Shown here piece after piece: positions 59,385 to 64,000 of a stretch of 64,000 nucleotides of DNA. Numbering within the stretch: the first letter of the stretch is position 1; each line of letters starts with the position of its first letter. The DNA is taken from the NCBI RefSeq assembly GCF_002813695.1, contig NZ_CP017768.1, forward strand, positions 682,001-746,000, in the 5' to 3' direction. A program made the translations under genes and the position numbers. The notes under the pieces are model-generated. The model made no database searches. It was not told the DNA's origin and saw only the letters and a program-made list of their open reading frames with translations. Origin of the DNA: Methanobacterium subterraneum (GTDB taxonomy: Archaea > Methanobacteriota > Methanobacteria > Methanobacteriales > Methanobacteriaceae).

Positions 59385-61457
59385 ATGGATGATTCTAATC
59401 AAATGGAAAATTTTCATGATGATCTAAGTGAAGATTTGAATACCAAATTAAATGATAACTTTGCAGGAAGAATTGTTCGAAAGGATTTAACTAAAAAGAT
59501 TAAAGAAGGGGCCAATGTCCCAGTATACGTTCTGGAATACCTTTTAGGTAAATATTGTGCCACCACCGAAGAGTCACTCATCCACCAAGGAGTGGAAAAT
59601 GTTAAAAAAATACTCGCAGAGAATTATGTAAGGCCTGATGAAGCTCAAAAAATTTTATCAAAACTAAGGGAATCTGGTAGTTACACTGTAATTGACACTG
59701 TTACAGTGAGGTTAAATTATAAACTTGACCGATATGAAGCTGATTTCTCGAATCTTGGTTTATCAGGTGTACCCATAGCTAAAGAATACCCATCCAAATA
59801 CGAAAGATTATTAGGTGGGAATATTTGGTGTATGATTAATTTCGAATACTTCTTTGATGAAGCTGATCAAAGAAGGAATCCATTTATTATAAAAAAATTA
59901 TCTCCTATTCAAATGCCTAATCTTGATTTAGAAGAAATAATTGTTGGTAGGGATAACTTCACCAAAGAACAATGGATTGATGTGCTTCTAAGATCCTGTG
60001 GTATGGAACCAACACAATTTGATGAAAGGGTTAAATGGTTACTCTTAGCCAGACTCATCCCTCTAGTTGAAAATAACTTTAATCTATGTGAATTAGGCCC
60101 TCGTGGAACTGGTAAATCACATGTTTACCGGGAAATATCACCTAACAGCATATTAGTTTCTGGTGGGCAGACAACTGTGGCTAATTTGTTTTACAACATG
60201 TCCACCAAGTTAATTGGTTTAGTGGGTATGTGGGATTGTGTGGCCTTTGATGAAGTTGCTGGGATCCATTTTAAAGATAAAGATGGAGTTCCTATAATGA
60301 AGGATTATATGGCTTCTGGTTCATTTTCTAGAGGTAAAGATGAAAAGAATGCATCCGCTTCCATGGTTTTTGTGGGAAACATTAACCAAAGTGTAGATGT
60401 TTTACTTAAAACTTCAAGCCTTTTTGATCCTTTCCCTGAGGATATGGGTAAAGATACTGCATTTTTTGATCGTATGCATTGTTATGTTCCTGGTTGGGAG
60501 ATACCTAAATATCGTCCAGAGTTTTTCACTAATGATTATGGTTTTATTACCGATTATTTATCTGAATTCATGCGGGAAATGCGTAAAAGATCCTATGCTG
60601 ATGCATTAGATGATTACTTTAAATTAGGGAATAATTTAAACCAGCGAGATGTTGTGGCGGTTCGAAAAATGGTCTCAGGATTAATTAAACTAGTTTATCC
60701 CAATGGAGTATATGATAAAGAGGATATTCGAGAGATACTAGTTTTTGCTTTGGAAAGCCGGAGAAGGGTTAAAGAGCAACTGAAAAAGATTGGTGGTATG
60801 GAATTTTATGATGTCAACTTCTCATACATTGATAATGAAACATTACAAGAAGACTTTGTTTCAGTTCCAGAGCAAAGTGGGGGTAAATTAATCCCAGAGG
60901 GCATTCATAAACCCGGACATCTTTACACTGTTGGTCAAGCCGATAAGGGAATGATTGGAGTCTTTAAAATTGAAACTGAGATGATGAATGGTACTGGAAA
61001 GTTCAACTGCACTGGCATTGGCTCTAAAAAAGAAGTCAAAGAAGCAATCAACACTGCTTACAGTTACTTGAAGTCCAATAGTTCAAATGTTAGTGGAACC
61101 ATTAGCACTAAGAATAAAGATTATTTAATGCAGGTCCAAGATTTAAATGGTGTGGGGATGACCAAGTATTTAGCTTTAGCCTCATTTGTAGCATTATGTT
61201 CAGCAGCATTAAATAAACCAGTCTTAGCAAGCACAGCTATACTAGGTAGTATCAGTATTGGTGGAACAATCCTAAAAATTGAAGAACTAGCTAATATATT
61301 GCAGGTCTGTTTAGATAGTGGAGCTAAAAAAGTTTTAATTCCTATTAGTTCTAGTGCTGATTTAACTAATGTTCCCCCAGAATTGATAGGTAATTTTAGT
61401 TTGATTTTCTATCAGTCAGCTGAAGATGCTGTTTTTAAGGCGTTGGGTGTTGAATAA
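59385..61457 (+). CDS. brxL: BREX AAA+/Lon-like protein BrxL
   Basis: A 690-residue protein: an N-terminal BrxL domain, AAA+ core with Walker A LGPRGTGKSH (near 237), a Walker B-like WDCVAFDEVAGI, an arginine-finger region, and a C-terminal Lon-like domain (LNGVGMTKYLALASFVALCSAALNK, SISIGGTILKI, GAKKVLIP). BrxL forms rings on DNA and is needed for phage exclusion in type 1 BREX. The usual GPSAG serine of Lon is not evident; GVGMT stands there. GGAGGGG favours ATG 59385 over 59382. Confidence 0.93.
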   Translation: MDDSNQMENFHDDLSEDLNTKLNDNFAGRIVRKDLTKKIKEGANVPVYVLEYLLGKYCATTEESLIHQGVENVKKILAENYVRPDEAQKILSKLRESGSYTVIDTVTVRLNYKLDRYEADFSNLGLSGVPIAKEYPSKYERLLGGNIWCMINFEYFFDEADQRRNPFIIKKLSPIQMPNLDLEEIIVGRDNFTKEQWIDVLLRSCGMEPTQFDERVKWLLLARLIPLVENNFNLCELGPRGTGKSHVYREISPNSILVSGGQTTVANLFYNMSTKLIGLVGMWDCVAFDEVAGIHFKDKDGVPIMKDYMASGSFSRGKDEKNASASMVFVGNINQSVDVLLKTSSLFDPFPEDMGKDTAFFDRMHCYVPGWEIPKYRPEFFTNDYGFITDYLSEFMREMRKRSYADALDDYFKLGNNLNQRDVVAVRKMVSGLIKLVYPNGVYDKEDIREILVFALESRRRVKEQLKKIGGMEFYDVNFSYIDNETLQEDFVSVPEQSGGKLIPEGIHKPGHLYTVGQADKGMIGVFKIETEMMNGTGKFNCTGIGSKKEVKEAINTAYSYLKSNSSNVSGTISTKNKDYLMQVQDLNGVGMTKYLALASFVALCSAALNKPVLASTAILGSISIGGTILKIEELANILQVCLDSGAKKVLIPISSSADLTNVPPELIGNFSLIFYQSAEDAVFKALGVE

Positions 61458-61492
61458 TTGAATATTATAATTAATTTAATGGGGTGGGGGAT

Positions 61493-63616
61493 ATGTCAAC
61501 AGAACAAGATTTGCATCAATTATTAAATAATGCAGATAAAGAATTTATTTCAATAAAAAATAGGAAAAAATCAAGGCCACTATATGAAAAAGCACTTGAT
61601 TTAGCCATAAAACTAAGTAAAAAAATAGAAATAAATTATATAAAAGCTAAAATTGCGTTAATTGACGAGGACCCCCAAAAGGCCCTAAAATACCTGGATA
61701 ATATTAAAAATAAAAGATTTGACTTATTTTTAAATGTTATGAATTATAAGGGTGTTGCTCTTGATAGCTTAGAAAAATATAATCAAGCTATAGAATGTTA
61801 TGAAGTTGTTCTTAAAAATGACCCTGAATTTGCATTAGCATGGAATAATAAAGGAATAGCATATGATAGTTTGGGAAATCATGGAGAAAATCCTATTTGC
61901 CATAAAAAAGCCATTGAATGTTTTAATAAAGTTATAAAATTAAATAAATCTATTACTGATTTAACTGCTTCTGCCTGGAATAATAAAGGAATAGCATTCG
62001 ATCATCTAAGAAACTATGAGAAGGCTATTTACTGCTATAATAAATCTCTTGAACACAATCCTAATTACCATAAGGCTTGGAATTATAAAGGCATAGCATT
62101 TTGTAGTTTAGGAAAGCACAATGAGGCTATCCGATGCTATAATGAAGGATTAAAAATTGATTCTACTTACCAATGGTTTAAGATAAATAAAGGTCGCGCA
62201 TTCCATCTAAAAGGTGAATATTCAAAGGCAGTGCAGTGTTTTGATGAGGTACTTGAAAGTGAACCTGATAATGAAGATGCTAAACTAAATAAAATTTTAT
62301 CAACGATTTATTTAGGAAGTTTAGATAAAAAAGAGATAGAAGAGTTATACAATCAAATATTGGAAGATTTTGAAATAATTAGTAATAAAAAAATAAGGGA
62401 TGAAAAAGTTTTAGAATTAGAAGCCCATAAAGCAGTTATACTTAAATTAAAAGACCAATATAAACTAATATTAGACAAAAAAGATGATTGCCAAGAAGTT
62501 TTAGATAATTACCTAAGTCCAAGGGATAATCCTATGGATGACAATTTTTTAATGGTTTTAAGAAGATGGAATTCTTGGACACCTGCAATAATTACTGATA
62601 CTGAATCTAATATGGGTGGCGGTTATTTCTTATTTTGGGAAGGTAAAGGCATTGTAATTGATCCGGGATTTGATTTTCTGTATAATTTCCTTCATAAAGA
62701 AAAATTAAGGATTTATGATGTTAATGCTGTAATTATTACTCATGCACATATAGATCACTGTGTTGATTTTGAAGCACTCCTTACACTCATATATGAATAT
62801 AATGATTCTTTAGAACATAAAAAGAAGTTCATGGATACAATTGATGATAAAATAGATCATGAAATTGAAGAGCTTGAAATTGAAGAATTTAATAAAGATT
62901 TAGATGGGAAAAAAAAGAAAATAGATGTTTTTTTAAATCTGGGGGCCATGAAAAAATTTTTAGGCTGGATACCTGTTGATGAAAAAGATAAAAACGCTAA
63001 GATTAAGAGAATATATCCACTTGAACCTGGCATTACACACGATTTAGAGGATTATAATCTCAAATTAAAGATTAAAAAGGCAATACATAACGATATTTTA
63101 ACGAAAACATACTCAACAGGATTGCTAGTTGAATTATATGGTAAAGCTGGATATGATAAGAAAAACCCTTTTAAAATCGGATTCACAAGTGATACTAGAC
63201 ATGCTGATGAAATTGTAGCTCAATACAAAAATGTGGATGTTCTTGTTCCCCATTTAGGTTCAATCGATGAAAACGACTTTAATCCATTGTCCAAAAAAAG
63301 AGATCAAAATCACTTGAAACTTAAAGGTGTTATATCTGCCATATCTAAATCACAAGCAAAATTAGCTGTAATTTCCGAGTTTGGCGAAGAATTAGGTGAA
63401 TCCAGAATTGATTTAGTTGATGCTCTCAACGGAGCATTTGAAATTACTAGGTGTTTAACAGGGGATATAGGTCTCAAAGTTAAAATTCCAGAATTATCAA
63501 TTAAATGCCAGGGATGTAATATATTTGTGAACAGAAATAGAATCATTGAAGGAATAGACCATAGTTCTGAAGATAAAGGTGTTGTATACTATTGCCCGGA
63601 TTGTAATCAAACATAA
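61493..63616 (+). CDS. TPR - metallo-beta-lactamase-fold - zinc-ribbon protein
   Basis: 707 residues. Helical repeats (about 70-265; YNQAIECYEVVLKNDPEFAL type TPRs) lead into an MBL-fold hydrolase with the metal motif THAHIDHC (416-423), IGFTSDTRH and later VPHLGSI. An inserted acidic coiled stretch splits the MBL domain. The last 35 residues are a ribbon (CQGC ... CPDC). MBL proteins of this type can be nucleases (RNase J/CPSF-like) or phosphodiesterases. It follows brxL by 35 bases with a strong GGGGTGGGGG site, so it is probably co-transcribed with BREX. ATG 61493 is preferred over GTG 61484. Confidence 0.78.
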   Translation: MSTEQDLHQLLNNADKEFISIKNRKKSRPLYEKALDLAIKLSKKIEINYIKAKIALIDEDPQKALKYLDNIKNKRFDLFLNVMNYKGVALDSLEKYNQAIECYEVVLKNDPEFALAWNNKGIAYDSLGNHGENPICHKKAIECFNKVIKLNKSITDLTASAWNNKGIAFDHLRNYEKAIYCYNKSLEHNPNYHKAWNYKGIAFCSLGKHNEAIRCYNEGLKIDSTYQWFKINKGRAFHLKGEYSKAVQCFDEVLESEPDNEDAKLNKILSTIYLGSLDKKEIEELYNQILEDFEIISNKKIRDEKVLELEAHKAVILKLKDQYKLILDKKDDCQEVLDNYLSPRDNPMDDNFLMVLRRWNSWTPAIITDTESNMGGGYFLFWEGKGIVIDPGFDFLYNFLHKEKLRIYDVNAVIITHAHIDHCVDFEALLTLIYEYNDSLEHKKKFMDTIDDKIDHEIEELEIEEFNKDLDGKKKKIDVFLNLGAMKKFLGWIPVDEKDKNAKIKRIYPLEPGITHDLEDYNLKLKIKKAIHNDILTKTYSTGLLVELYGKAGYDKKNPFKIGFTSDTRHADEIVAQYKNVDVLVPHLGSIDENDFNPLSKKRDQNHLKLKGVISAISKSQAKLAVISEFGEELGESRIDLVDALNGAFEITRCLTGDIGLKVKIPELSIKCQGCNIFVNRNRIIEGIDHSSEDKGVVYYCPDCNQT

Positions 63617-63714
63617 AAACATTTTTTTCAACAGTTATTGAGCTATTGAAATTCACAAATAAGAGATTAAAATAATAATAACTAAAGTTAAATATAATTA
63701 TTGGGGGATTACAA

Positions 63715-64000
63715 ATGGCACAAATAACTAAATGTCTAAACGAATGGAATGCCACAGTGGAAGCATTAGGGCAAGGAAAACAAACAATCCTTATTAGAAA
63801 CTATAACACTACTTTACCTAATTTTATTCTTTATCCAACTGTTAGTTATGCCCTTAAAGATAACTACTTAGAAAGTTTCCAACCGAAATACAGGGATTTT
63901 GTGGAAGAAAACGCCCTTCCTCTAAAAGAAAACAGTAAATTCCTGGTCAAATACTTTGCAAAAGTTGAAAAAGTCATTGAAAAACCTGTTTCTCGTGTAG
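63715..64000 (+). CDS. DUF1802-like protein, 5' part only
   Basis: The first 95 residues of a protein cut by the window edge: MAQITKCLNEWNATVEALGQ, then GKQTILIRNYNTTLPNFILY. The WNATVEALGQGKQTILIR opening and the later FxLYPT strand match DUF1802, a family seen next to or fused with restriction enzymes. GGGGGAT before ATG 63715 is a good ribosome site. It is on the same strand as the preceding gene, 98 bases away, so it probably belongs to the same defence block. Confidence 0.6.
   Translation, partial: MAQITKCLNEWNATVEALGQGKQTILIRNYNTTLPNFILYPTVSYALKDNYLESFQPKYRDFVEENALPLKENSKFLVKYFAKVEKVIEKPVSRV

Noticed and set aside
43774..61457. BREX type 2 instead of type 1
   Set aside because: The brxD and brxHI genes belong to the separate upstream operon; the order brxA-B-C-pglX-pglZ-brxL without pglW is type 1.

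Overview
The window looks like a Methanobacteriales archaeon, most likely Methanobacterium or a close relative. The evidence is a secreted pseudomurein endoisopeptidase-like enzyme, surface proteins with a C-terminal membrane anchor, archaeal ATPase and XPD-type helicase genes, AT-rich DNA, GGTG/GGAGG ribosome sites and TATA-like promoters. No rRNA, tRNA or CRISPR array was seen.

Left part (1-17 kb) is mostly housekeeping or surface functions: a frameshifted beta-propeller surface protein, a PLD-like protein, an archaeal ATPase behind an array of inverted repeats, a 14-TM MFS transporter, Hsp20, the pseudomurein peptidase, an AIM24 protein, a NERD protein, SatD with a DUF3307-like partner, TspO, a bacterial-type glutamate dehydrogenase beside gene debris, an ICMT-like methyltransferase and an XPD/DinG-like helicase.

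Middle part (17-29 kb) is an accessory zone full of duplication and decay: a HEAT protein with an RQC-like domain, an AlbA_2/Schlafen-type protein, two copies of a convergent PIN toxin/mini-antitoxin locus, two copies of a 107-residue protein (one frameshifted), a SWIM protein, a MNT nucleotidyltransferase with a broken HEPN partner, a Fic protein, an antitoxin whose toxin is cut off, a decayed AAA ATPase start, and a second NERD protein.

Right part (29-64 kb) is a defence island with two blocks. Block 1 (29.1-41.1 kb) is the best candidate for an undescribed system: EVE-like protein, BrxD-like ATPase, Lhr/BrxHI-like helicase, a 56-residue protein and a Rad50-like ATPase form one overlapping operon. 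It is divergent from an 865-residue protein with four zinc-ribbon modules and is followed by a convergent TPR-EVE-NucS-like nuclease. The logic suggests reading of modified DNA bases coupled to ATPase, helicase and nuclease actions (inference). Block 2 (43.7-61.5 kb) is a complete type 1 BREX set, brxA-brxB-brxC-pglX-pglZ-brxL. An inverted DUF4062-NTPase-TPR gene and a complete insertion sequence split it between pglX and pglZ, and it continues into a TPR/metallo-beta-lactamase gene and the start of a DUF1802-like gene at the window edge.

Several genes have a strong ribosome site followed by ATA or another non-standard codon, and several contain frameshifts. These may be true decay or point errors in the sequence, and raw-read inspection would separate the two.
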